5,061 bases of DNA from NCBI GenBank assembly GCA_002255105.1, contig NJEK01000058.1, positions 1-5,061 on the forward strand, read 5' to 3'. Made by a program: the position numbers and the translations under genes. This document shows positions 1 through 5,012 of the stretch, in pieces; the first letter of the stretch is position 1, and each line of letters starts with the position of its first letter. Origin of the DNA: Candidatus Wolframiiraptor sp. EX4484-121. GTDB taxonomy: Archaea > Thermoproteota > Nitrososphaeria_A > Caldarchaeales > Wolframiiraptoraceae. The notes below the pieces were generated by a model that worked only from the letters and a program-made list of their open reading frames with translations, ran no database searches and was not told the origin of the DNA.

Positions 1-77
1 CTAAGCTCCTTAAGCTCATTCCATATCTCGCTGAGAATCTCCAAAACCTCGTTTATGGCCGCGCCGTCAAGCGTCAT
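1..77 (-). CDS. Start of an unidentified protein (partial, 25 codons)
   Basis: An ATG at 77 opens a frame that runs off the left edge of the window. Its first residues read MTLDGAAINEVLEILSEIWN, followed by ELKEL, an amphipathic helical start rich in Leu, Ile and Glu. A GGTGA ribosome site (82-86) overlaps the stop of the preceding aminotransferase and sits 4 bases before the ATG, so the two are translationally close and probably co-transcribed. The helical start would fit many proteins, including a chorismate mutase-type helix, which would make sense beside an aromatic-type aminotransferase. That is only a guess, because 25 residues are too few for a family assignment. Confidence 0.55.
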   Translation of the reverse strand, partial: MTLDGAAINEVLEILSEIWNELKEL

Positions 78-81
78 TCCT

Positions 82-519
82 TCACCAAATCCTCTCCTCC
101 ACAGCCTTAACTATTCTTCTGGCTGCCTCTTTGAGCTCGGGCTCATCCACGACCGCCGAGATCCTTAGATGGTTATCGTAGGGTTCTCCGAAGCATTTTC
201 CGGGGGCTACCGCTATCCCCTCCCTCTCCAAGAGTTTTTCGGCGAAGTTCCAGGAGGAGAATCCATCCGCCTCGATCTTTGGGAAGACATACATGCCTCC
301 CTCGGGTGGGATTAGCTTGATCAGCCTCGACCTCGATAGCTCTTCGTAGAGAACCTTAAGCCTCCTCCCGATGAGCTCCACGTTTCTCCTCCTAGACTCC
401 TCATCTCTTAGGGCCGCTAGGGCTGCTCTCTGGATGAACTCTGGGACGCATGTCATAACCGTGCTAAGGACTCCTGAAACCTTCTTAGCTATCTCAGGAT
501 CTGAGACGACGAATCCCAC
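82..519 (-). pseudogene. C-terminal fragment: back half of the aminotransferase
   Basis: This frame opens at or before a GTG at 517-519 and overlaps the end of the front fragment by 26 bases in another phase. It begins GFVVSDPEIA, the strand that normally follows the lysine segment. It continues through CVPEFIQRAALAAL (residues 24-37), the GGMYVFPKI strand (74-82) and AVAPGKCFG (103-111), and includes the arginine of HLRIS (Arg119), which in this family binds the substrate alpha-carboxylate. The GTG is probably an inherited valine codon (normally Leu or Val before GF) and not a true start. No separate ribosome site is apparent, so independent translation is doubtful. It ends with TGA at 82-84, four bases before the next gene. 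Confidence 0.75.
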
Positions 520-1321
520 AGAAGTCTATGTAGACCTCATCGCTCACAACCCAGAGATCATAGTCCTCGGCAAGGTCGAGCAATGCCTCAAACGACCTGC
601 GATCTAAGACCTTCCCGGTCGGGTTATTCGGATAGTTCAGGATTATTATCTTGACGAGCTTCGAGACCTTCTCCTGAATCGCCTCGACCGGATCCCATCC
701 ATCCTCAACCCTAGTCCTAACCCTCACAACCCTCCTCCCAAGCCTCCTAACCTGATGGGCGTAGAGGGGCCACGCGGGCTCGACCACCATGACCGAATCT
801 CCCGGTTTAGATAGGACCTCTATCGCCGCGTAGGTTGCCAGGGTTCCGCCCGCGGTCACCGCGATGTTCTCGGTCTTGAGATCCACCCCATACCTATCCG
901 ATAGATTTGAAGCCAGCTCCTCCTTAAGCTCCGTCAGTCCGGCCGCAGAGGAATACTTCGTCCGCCCCTCCCTGATCGCCTCGCACGCCGCCTCAACGAT
1001 CTTCTCCGAGGCTGAGAAGTCGGGCTCCCCGAGCTCAAGCCTAACGATCTTTCTCCCAGCCTTCCTCAGCTCCATGGCCCTCGCCGCGAATCTCCTAAGC
1101 CTCAGCCCATCCTCCCCCTTCTCCGCCATCCCCTCAGCTCTCTCCCATTCCTCGATCAAGAGTCCTAGAAGCCTCCTACAGAACTCCTCGCTCAATCCAA
1201 GCCTTCGAGAGCCTTCGAGTAAGTCTAGGAAGGTCTTTGGATCGTCGAGCCTCTCGCCGAGCCTAACCGCCCTCGCGGAGATGTTTAGAAGGTCTCTAAG
1301 AAGGTTTGAAGGTTCGCCCAA
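494..1321 (-). pseudogene. N-terminal fragment: AroQ-like helical domain plus front half of aminotransferase
   Basis: This 275-residue frame starts at TTG (1319-1321). That start is chosen because GGTGA (1328-1332) lies 6 bases upstream and an in-frame TGA lies two codons before it. Residues 1-65 are helical and end in GLSEEFCRRLLGLLIEEW, which resembles the last helix of AroQ chorismate mutases. The aminotransferase part begins near residue 75: LELGEPDF (95-102), TAGGT near the PLP phosphate site (156-160), EPAWPLY with a cofactor-stacking aromatic (181-187), NYPNNPTG (229-236) and SDEVY (260-264), which supplies the Asp and Tyr that contact the pyridine ring. The last eight residues before the stop are out-of-frame sequence. 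Known family function is transfer of an amino group between a 2-oxo acid and glutamate or aspartate; the substrate here is unknown. Confidence 0.8.
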
Positions 1322-1334
1322 CCCAGGTCACCGC

Positions 1335-1349
1335 AGATCTATGAGATCT
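1335..1349. other. Short inverted repeat between permease and aminotransferase genes
   Basis: AGATCT, ATG and AGATCT in tandem form a 6-bp stem with a 3-base loop inside the 34-base gap between the permease stop and the aminotransferase start. There is no T-run after it in the direction of transcription, so it does not look like an archaeal terminator. It could slightly shape the message or be chance. Confidence 0.3.
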
Positions 1350-1355
1350 TGAGGA

Positions 1356-2666
1356 TTAAATTGATTTTCTCTTGAGACCTATCCTCATGGTTATCAGCCT
1401 CTCGCCCATGAAGAGCCAGGAGCCTATCGCCAGCATGGCGGCTGTCGCCCCGGCCATGACGGCCAGGGAGAGTGTTGCGGATGGAAGATCTCCCACGAAT
1501 CCCTTCATTATCGCTAGGAAGAGGTGGGTGTATGGGTCTAGTAGGAGGGCGATCCTAATTCCCGCCGGGAGGTTCTCGATCGATGAGAAGATTAGGATGA
1601 AGAATGGGAAGATGGTTAAGGGAGTTACAACTGCTCCAACGAGCTGCTGGCTGCTCCTCACGTCGGCGCATAAGACCCCTATCAAGATCCCTAGACAGGT
1701 CGTCATTATCATCCCCAGGAAGATCGAGGCCAAGACCACGGCCATGAAGATGGGGGAGGGGGTGAGGAGGGATCCGATGAACGGCGTTTGGACGGCTCCA
1801 CCTACATCGGTTTTTGCGCCCGCTTCGGGGATGAAGGCGGAGGCCAGCATAAACCCATAGATCGCGAATCCGACCATGAATGAGATCGTTCCCAAGATCA
1901 CTATGATGAGGGTTCCGAGGAGCTTGCTCAAGAGGATCGTAAACCTTCTAACCGGGAGCGAGAGGAGCAATTCGAGGGTCTTCGACTCCTTCTCCAAGGC
2001 TATGCTCGTGGCCGATATGGAGGACGCGTAGGAGGAGACCATCACCGCGACCAACGGCAGTCCTAGGATCATGGTTGGGAGCATCGAGGCCAGAGCCTCT
2101 ATCGGAGCCTCAAGGGATCTTCCAAGATAGATTATCGTCGACCTCTCATCCGCCGGATGCTTTAGGAATTCTAGGTTAAGTCCTCTCCCATGAATTCTCT
2201 CGGCCAAGGATTTGAGGGACCTCGCGAGCTTCGATGAGAGCTTCTCACACGCCGTTATCTCCGAGAAGGACAACGATCTCAAGATATAGATCGTCTCAAC
2301 CCTGCCCCTCAACCCCCTCGTGAAGTTTTCAGAGAATCCGCTCGGAATTATCGCGACGAGCTTCAGATTCTTATCTTCCGCGATCCTCACGCACTCATCT
2401 CTCTCACGACATTCCAAGATTATCGGTTTCAGGCCATTATCCCTCAACGTGGCTGGGAGGAGTACTTCGCTTAGATCGGTGTTGTCTCGGTCGACCAAAC
2501 CTATCTCTTGGACTCCGGCTACCTGGGTTACCGCAGACCTTACCCCGAAGCTCGTCAAGCCGCCTATCAGGGGGAACATTATGAGGGGGACTATTATTAT
2601 CCCTATCAGGATGCTTCTCTCCATCAATAGCTCCTTGAGCTCCTTCCTCAGCAAGGGCTTGAGCAT
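1356..2666 (-). CDS. ABC-2 type (NatB-like) membrane permease
   Basis: This is the membrane subunit of an ABC exporter, about 436 residues. It has a basic N-terminus with LRKELKELL, TM1 at about 18-38, an extracytoplasmic domain of about 150 residues (39-190), then hydrophobic segments near 196-222, 250-275, 305-332, 343-362 and 400-421, and a basic cytoplasmic tail. This layout is typical of the NatB branch of ABC-2 permeases. The cytoplasmic motif EKESKTLELLLSLPVRR (about 225-241) is the conserved coupling segment that meets the ATPase. The start could be ATG at 2666 or TTG at 2672. ATG is preferred because GGAGG (2676-2680) is 9 bases from it but only 3 from the TTG; the TTG would overlap the upstream stop as TTGA. 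Substrate is unknown: NatAB-type pumps export sodium, drugs or peptides. It is coupled to the ATPase gene just upstream. Confidence 0.9.
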   Translation of the reverse strand: MLKPLLRKELKELLMERSILIGIIIVPLIMFPLIGGLTSFGVRSAVTQVAGVQEIGLVDRDNTDLSEVLLPATLRDNGLKPIILECRERDECVRIAEDKNLKLVAIIPSGFSENFTRGLRGRVETIYILRSLSFSEITACEKLSSKLARSLKSLAERIHGRGLNLEFLKHPADERSTIIYLGRSLEAPIEALASMLPTMILGLPLVAVMVSSYASSISATSIALEKESKTLELLLSLPVRRFTILLSKLLGTLIIVILGTISFMVGFAIYGFMLASAFIPEAGAKTDVGGAVQTPFIGSLLTPSPIFMAVVLASIFLGMIMTTCLGILIGVLCADVRSSQQLVGAVVTPLTIFPFFILIFSSIENLPAGIRIALLLDPYTHLFLAIMKGFVGDLPSATLSLAVMAGATAAMLAIGSWLFMGERLITMRIGLKRKSI

Positions 2667-2668
2667 CC

Positions 2669-3385
2669 TCAAGCGCCTCCAACGATCTTCGTGAAGACCT
2701 CCTCTAGGTTCTCCGCTCCATAGACGCGTTTAAGCTCGTCCGGCCCGCCCTCGGCGACTATCCTACCATCGTCCATGAACGCAATCCTATCACATAGGTA
2801 TTCGACTTCGAGCATGTTGTGGCTTGAGATCACGGCGGATGAGCCGGACTCCCTGACATATCTCTTAATCATTCTCCTGACGTAGACTGCGTGCCTCACA
2901 TCTAGGCCGCTCGTGGGCTCGTCGAGTATCGCGACCCTGGGCTGGATCATCAGGGCCGAGGCCAGGAGAATCCTCCTCTTCATCCCCTTGCTATAGGAGC
3001 TTAATGGGTCTGAGAGAGCCCCTCCGAGTCCGCAGAACTCGACCCCCCGGTTAAATCCATCCCTCCCAACCCCATAGATCTCGGAGATCATCCTCAGAAA
3101 CTCGAGGCCTGTTAGGTGCTTATAGACGCCCGCGTCCTCCGGCAGATAGGATATATTTTCTCTAACCTTCTCGGGATCGTCTTTGACGCTGTGGCCCATT
3201 ATCCAGGCATCGCCTCTATCCGGTTTGAGGATGGTCGCGAGGATTCTGAGGGTGGTGGTCTTTCCAGCACCGTTGGGGCCTACCAGCCCGAAGATCTCGC
3301 CCTCCCCGACCTCGAAGCCGATCCCCTTCAACACCTCCCTACCCCCGAAACCCTTATGGAGATCTCTGACGACGACGGGCTTCAA
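2669..3385 (-). CDS. ABC transporter ATP-binding protein (NatA/CcmA-like)
   Basis: This is a 238-residue nucleotide-binding subunit that powers the permease encoded directly downstream. It shows an A-loop aromatic (Phe13), Walker A GPNGAGKT (36-43), a Q-loop position within YLPED (80-84) where Glu replaces Gln, a degenerate signature YSKGM (131-135), Walker B VAILDE (151-156) with catalytic Glu156, D-loop GLD (160-162) and switch His189 in SSHNM. Length and motif order are those of single-domain ABC-2 exporter ATPases; substitution of the Q-loop Gln and a loose signature are common in that group. The start is TTG at 3383-3385, supported by GGTGA (3392-3396), which overlaps the trxB stop and lies 6 bases upstream. 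The protein should sit on the inner face of the membrane. Transport direction is most likely export, since no binding protein is encoded nearby. Confidence 0.93.
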   Translation of the reverse strand: MKPVVVRDLHKGFGGREVLKGIGFEVGEGEIFGLVGPNGAGKTTTLRILATILKPDRGDAWIMGHSVKDDPEKVRENISYLPEDAGVYKHLTGLEFLRMISEIYGVGRDGFNRGVEFCGLGGALSDPLSSYSKGMKRRILLASALMIQPRVAILDEPTSGLDVRHAVYVRRMIKRYVRESGSSAVISSHNMLEVEYLCDRIAFMDDGRIVAEGGPDELKRVYGAENLEEVFTKIVGGA

Positions 3386-3391
3386 GAGCTA

Positions 3392-4339
3392 TCACCCGGT
3401 GAGCTTCCTCCAATCAGACCTGATCTCGGATTTACCCATAATCCTCCTAAGATAGTTCGATGCGGATAAAGCGGCTATCGCGCCCTGAGCGGCCGCTATC
3501 ACCGCCTGCTTATACGGGAAGTTCGTCACGTCTCCGGCCGCGAACACTCCATCCCTACTCGTTCTTCCGAGCTCGTCGACTATGATCTCGCCCCCCTCAT
3601 TCACCTCGACGAATCCCCTCACCCAATCTGCCTCGGTCACGTATCCGAGCTCGACGAATACTCCATCGACCTTCAAGACCCTCTCCTCCCCGGTCTCCAG
3701 GTCTTCGAGGACCGCCTCCTCCACAAATTCCCCTCCCCTCAGCTCCTTGACCCTGACTCCCTGGATGAACTCGACCTTAAGCTCCCTGAGCTTCTCCGCG
3801 AAGTCCTCCAATCTCCTTGACTCGTGGGCTACTAAGACCTCATTACCATACCTCTTGAGGATGCCGATCGCCTCCAGTGCGGGCTCGCCCCAGCCGACCA
3901 CCAGCAGCCTCTTGTTCCTGTAGAGCGGCGCGTCGCAGACGGCGCAGTAGCTCACCCCCCTACCCACGAACCTCTCCTCGTTCAACGCCCTGAGCTTTCT
4001 GGGCCTCTTCCCGAATGCGAGGATGAGAGCCCTGCATTCATGGGTTTCCCCGCCCCTCGTCTTCAACCTGAAGCCATTATCCGCCTCCTCGACCCCCACG
4101 ACCTCATCGTAGATGAACTCGGCCCCGAAGCTTGAAGCCTGCTCGATCATGGTCTTGACGAGCTTAAACCCCGGGGTCGCCGAGATCCCCGGATAGTTCT
4201 CTATCGTGGGCGTGAGGGTCAATTGGCCCCCGACATCGATCGTTATAACACCCGTCTTAAAGCCCTGCCTGGAGGAGTAGATCGCCGCCGATAGACCTGC
4301 GGGCCCGCCGCCGACGATCAAGACATCATATAGGTTCAC
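3392..4339 (-). CDS. trxB: Thioredoxin reductase-like FAD-dependent disulfide oxidoreductase
   Basis: At 315 residues this has the length of low-molecular-weight thioredoxin reductases. It passes electrons from a reduced nicotinamide cofactor through FAD and a Cys pair to thioredoxin or a glutaredoxin-like protein in the cytoplasm. Visible are the FAD dinucleotide motif GGGPAG (10-15), GGQL and ENYPG (37-51), the redox pair CAVC (132-135), a second nucleotide motif GWGEPA (149-154) and the C-terminal FAD motif DGVFAAGDVT (263-272) followed by the QAVIAAAQG helix. The segment after the second motif reads HESRR (172-176) in place of the usual HRRxxxR, so NADPH preference is uncertain. The start is GTG at 4337-4339, with GAGG nearby (4348-4351) and the FAD motif close behind. 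It heads the minus-strand gene string; the ATPase gene follows after 6 bases. Confidence 0.93.
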   Translation of the reverse strand: MNLYDVLIVGGGPAGLSAAIYSSRQGFKTGVITIDVGGQLTLTPTIENYPGISATPGFKLVKTMIEQASSFGAEFIYDEVVGVEEADNGFRLKTRGGETHECRALILAFGKRPRKLRALNEERFVGRGVSYCAVCDAPLYRNKRLLVVGWGEPALEAIGILKRYGNEVLVAHESRRLEDFAEKLRELKVEFIQGVRVKELRGGEFVEEAVLEDLETGEERVLKVDGVFVELGYVTEADWVRGFVEVNEGGEIIVDELGRTSRDGVFAAGDVTNFPYKQAVIAAAQGAIAALSASNYLRRIMGKSEIRSDWRKLTG

Positions 4340-4362
4340 GTGAATATCCTCGGATCGGAGAA

Positions 4363-4370
4363 TATTTATA
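4363..4370. promoter_or_regulatory. TATA-like element in the divergent trxB / small membrane gene promoter
   Basis: TATTTATA (TATAAATA on the minus strand) is the only strong AT-rich block in the 66-base gap between divergent starts. On the plus strand a purine-rich CGGAGAA precedes it like a BRE, and a transcript starting about 26 bases on (near 4393) would have a 13-base leader containing GAGGGG. On the minus strand the same spacing puts transcription near 4340, giving an almost leaderless trxB message. Confidence 0.5.
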
Positions 4371-4394
4371 GGTAGATGTGATGCCCGATGGGTT

Positions 4395-4400
4395 GAGGGG
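4395..4400 (+). promoter_or_regulatory. Ribosome binding site of the small membrane protein gene
   Basis: GAGGGG lies 5 bases before the ATG at 4406 and matches the pyrimidine-rich 3' end of archaeal 16S rRNA. It supports the chosen start of the 62-residue gene. Confidence 0.55.
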
Positions 4401-4405
4401 CTGGG

Positions 4406-4594
4406 ATGAGCGAGAGGGTGAAGAGGGCCCTGAAACTGGTCCTTAAGATCTTCAGCGGGGCGGCGGTGGCCTACTCGATCTACATCCTATACAATCTCCT
4501 CACAACCCCATGGACCTACCCAACCCTAAACATAGTCGCGACGATCCTGCTCATGGGGGCCATAATCTTCGGGATACTTGGATTATTGATCTAA
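4406..4594 (+). CDS. Small two-helix membrane protein, unknown function
   Basis: This is a 62-residue protein that I do not recognise. It has a basic N-terminus (SERVKRALK), a first hydrophobic helix at about 12-32 and a second at about 41-62 ending directly at the C-terminus, joined by a short loop with TTPWTYPT. The charge pattern predicts both ends in the cytoplasm. The ATG has a well-placed GAGGGG site, and a TATA-like element lies upstream, so it is probably a real gene and not a chance frame. It stands alone on the plus strand, divergent from trxB. Possible roles include a subunit or regulator of a membrane complex, but nothing in the sequence indicates which. Confidence 0.7.
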   Translation: MSERVKRALKLVLKIFSGAAVAYSIYILYNLLTTPWTYPTLNIVATILLMGAIIFGILGLLI

Positions 4595-4598
4595 CGTC

Positions 4599-4608
4599 TA
4601 AAACTAAA
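4599..4608 (+). promoter_or_regulatory. Promoter-like element, copy 1 (possible start of a short RNA)
   Basis: TAAAACTAAA here is identical to the block that precedes the tRNA gene. Transferring the tRNA spacing (35 bases from the element to the RNA 5' end) predicts transcription from about 4634, directly at AATGATGAGG. No recognisable RNA family follows, so the call rests only on the duplication. Confidence 0.3.
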
Positions 4609-4785
4609 ACAGCCCGGAAATTTTACGCATCTTAATGATGAGGCATCGCTGTAGGCGCCTGGAAAGCGGGAACTTGGAGCGAATTTTACGGTGAAGACCT
4701 AAATGAGATAGTTTTGTCCGAGAAAAATGTCTTGAGCTTTTAGGGAGATGAACGAGACTTTAAGTGAAAGGAGGCCGAGCGCCGA

Positions 4786-4822
4786 CGGGATTTTGAGAGA
4801 GTCGAGATGGAAGGAGATCCCG
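4786..4822 (+). repeat. Inverted repeat upstream of the tRNA gene
   Basis: CGGGAT (4786-4791) pairs perfectly with ATCCCG (4817-4822). The stem could extend three more pairs with two G-U pairs, leaving a purine-rich loop of about 19 bases. It may be the 3' hairpin of an unrecognised RNA ending before the tRNA promoter, or chance. No T-run follows, so it is not a typical terminator. Confidence 0.35.
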
Positions 4823-4836
4823 CCCTCAACCCGCAA

Positions 4837-4848
4837 TAAAACTAAATA
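4837..4848 (+). promoter_or_regulatory. tRNA promoter, TATA-like element
   Basis: TAAAACTAAATA sits with its CTAAATA part centred about 27 bases before the first base of the tRNA. This is the spacing expected when archaeal RNA polymerase starts at or close to the mature 5' end. The preceding A-rich bases could serve as the BRE. Confidence 0.55.
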
Positions 4849-4871
4849 GACACAATGAACCTAGAAAGAAT

Positions 4872-4974
4872 GGGCCGGTAGATCAGTGGGAGATCGCCCG
4901 CCTGGCGTGCGGGAGGTCGCGAGCCAAACCCTGAAAAAAGGGTGGCCGATAAGGTTCAAATCCCGCCCGGTCCA
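4872..4974 (+). tRNA. tRNA-Ala (anticodon GGC), with a T-stem intron
   Basis: The acceptor stem is GGGCCGG (4872-4878) with CCGGTCC (4967-4973) and discriminator A at 4974. Its G3-U70 wobble pair is the identity signal for alanyl-tRNA synthetase. The D-stem is GATC/GATC (4881-4884, 4892-4895), the anticodon stem CCCGC/GCGGG (4897-4901, 4909-4913), and the loop CTGGCGT carries anticodon GGC at 4904-4906, which reads GCC and GCU. The T-loop TTCAAAT is at 4955-4961. The T-stem GCGGG/CCCGC is complete only when 4922-4952 is removed, so exons are 4872-4921 and 4953-4974 and the mature RNA is 72 bases. CCA is not encoded and must be added after transcription. The gene is transcribed alone from a TATA-like element upstream. 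Confidence 0.95.
4922..4952 (+). other. tRNA intron in the T-stem (between positions 51 and 52), 31 bases
   Basis: Removal of this segment is the only way to restore a perfect T-stem. Its borders form a bulge-helix-bulge motif: GTCG (4916-4919) pairs with CGAT (4947-4950), with one G-T pair; the flanking 3-base bulges are CGA (4920-4922) and AAG (4951-4953), and each splice point falls between the second and third bulge base, as the archaeal tRNA endonuclease requires. An inner helix of GCC/GGC and ACCCT/AGGGT with a GAAAAA loop completes the structure. The outer helix on the exon side is weak, so this is the relaxed form known from Thermoproteota. Confidence 0.9.
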
Positions 4975-4981
4975 CTAAACG

Positions 4982-5002
4982 GGGCCTCAAACCCCCCGGC
5001 CC
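4982..5002 (+). other. GC-rich inverted repeat just after the tRNA
   Basis: GGGCC (4982-4986) pairs with GGCCC (4998-5002) around an 11-base loop rich in C. It begins 7 bases past the tRNA 3' end. It might help 3' end formation together with the T-rich stretch at 5028-5031, though archaeal termination usually needs only T-runs. Low certainty. Confidence 0.25.
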
Positions 5003-5012
5003 TCATTCCATC

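Larger units (their letters stand above)
82..1321 (-). pseudogene. Class I/II PLP aminotransferase with AroQ-like N-terminal extension, broken by internal deletion and frameshift
   Basis: Two overlapping frames together give the front and back of one fold-type I aminotransferase of the aspartate/aromatic group. The front ends normally at DEVYIDF and then runs into a stop after eight unrelated residues; the back resumes at GFVVSDPEIA in another frame. In archaeal aspartate aminotransferases about 34 residues lie between these points, including the SKTxAMxGWR segment whose lysine forms the Schiff base with PLP. Here only one base separates the two reading phases, so roughly 100 bases (3k-1) are missing. 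The product cannot be a working transaminase as it stands. Flanking codons look well preserved, so the loss is either recent or an assembly error. The intact protein would be about 445 residues. It follows the ABC permease gene by 34 bases on the same strand. Confidence 0.8.
4595..4871 (+). other. Gene-poor interval; possible unrecognised RNA
   Basis: No convincing protein gene is seen in these 277 bases. The longest plus-strand frame with an ATG (4748-4849, 33 codons) has GGGAG touching the start with no spacer and no family resemblance. The stretch is purine-rich on the plus strand. It holds two copies of TAAAACTAAA (4599-4608 and 4837-4846), two copies of AATTTTACG (4619-4627 and 4682-4690), the palindrome AGGCGCCT (4653-4660) and a 6-bp hairpin (4786-4822). 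I see no match to conserved parts of RNase P, SRP or 5S RNA. A box C-like ATGATGA (4635-4641) occurs, but no CTGA box D follows. Confidence 0.4.

Noticed and set aside
371..607. Plus-strand open frame opposite the aminotransferase
   Set aside because: It lies antisense to clear aminotransferase motifs and has no family resemblance or ribosome site.
864..1352. Plus-strand 162-codon frame, Ser/Leu-rich
   Set aside because: It is antisense to the aminotransferase N-terminal half; its serine-rich composition is the mirror of Arg/Glu/Leu codons on the coding strand.
1372..1860. Plus-strand 162-codon frame opposite the permease
   Set aside because: It is antisense to the transmembrane part of the permease, with no recognisable domain.
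3116..3469. Plus-strand frames opposite the ABC ATPase
   Set aside because: They are opposite Walker A and the trxB/ATPase junction, and clearly shadows of those genes.
3582..3923. Plus-strand Ser/Thr-rich frame opposite trxB
   Set aside because: It is antisense to the conserved CAVC and nucleotide-binding region of trxB.
4635..4700. C/D box guide RNA
   Set aside because: ATGATGA fits box C, but no CTGA box D or D' is found within the usual 50-70 bases.
4786..4822. Intrinsic terminator
   Set aside because: The hairpin is not followed by a T-run; archaeal termination relies on T-rich tracts.
4748..4849. 33-codon plus-strand frame before the tRNA
   Set aside because: The GGGAG touches the ATG with no spacer, the peptide resembles nothing known, and its end overlaps the tRNA promoter element.
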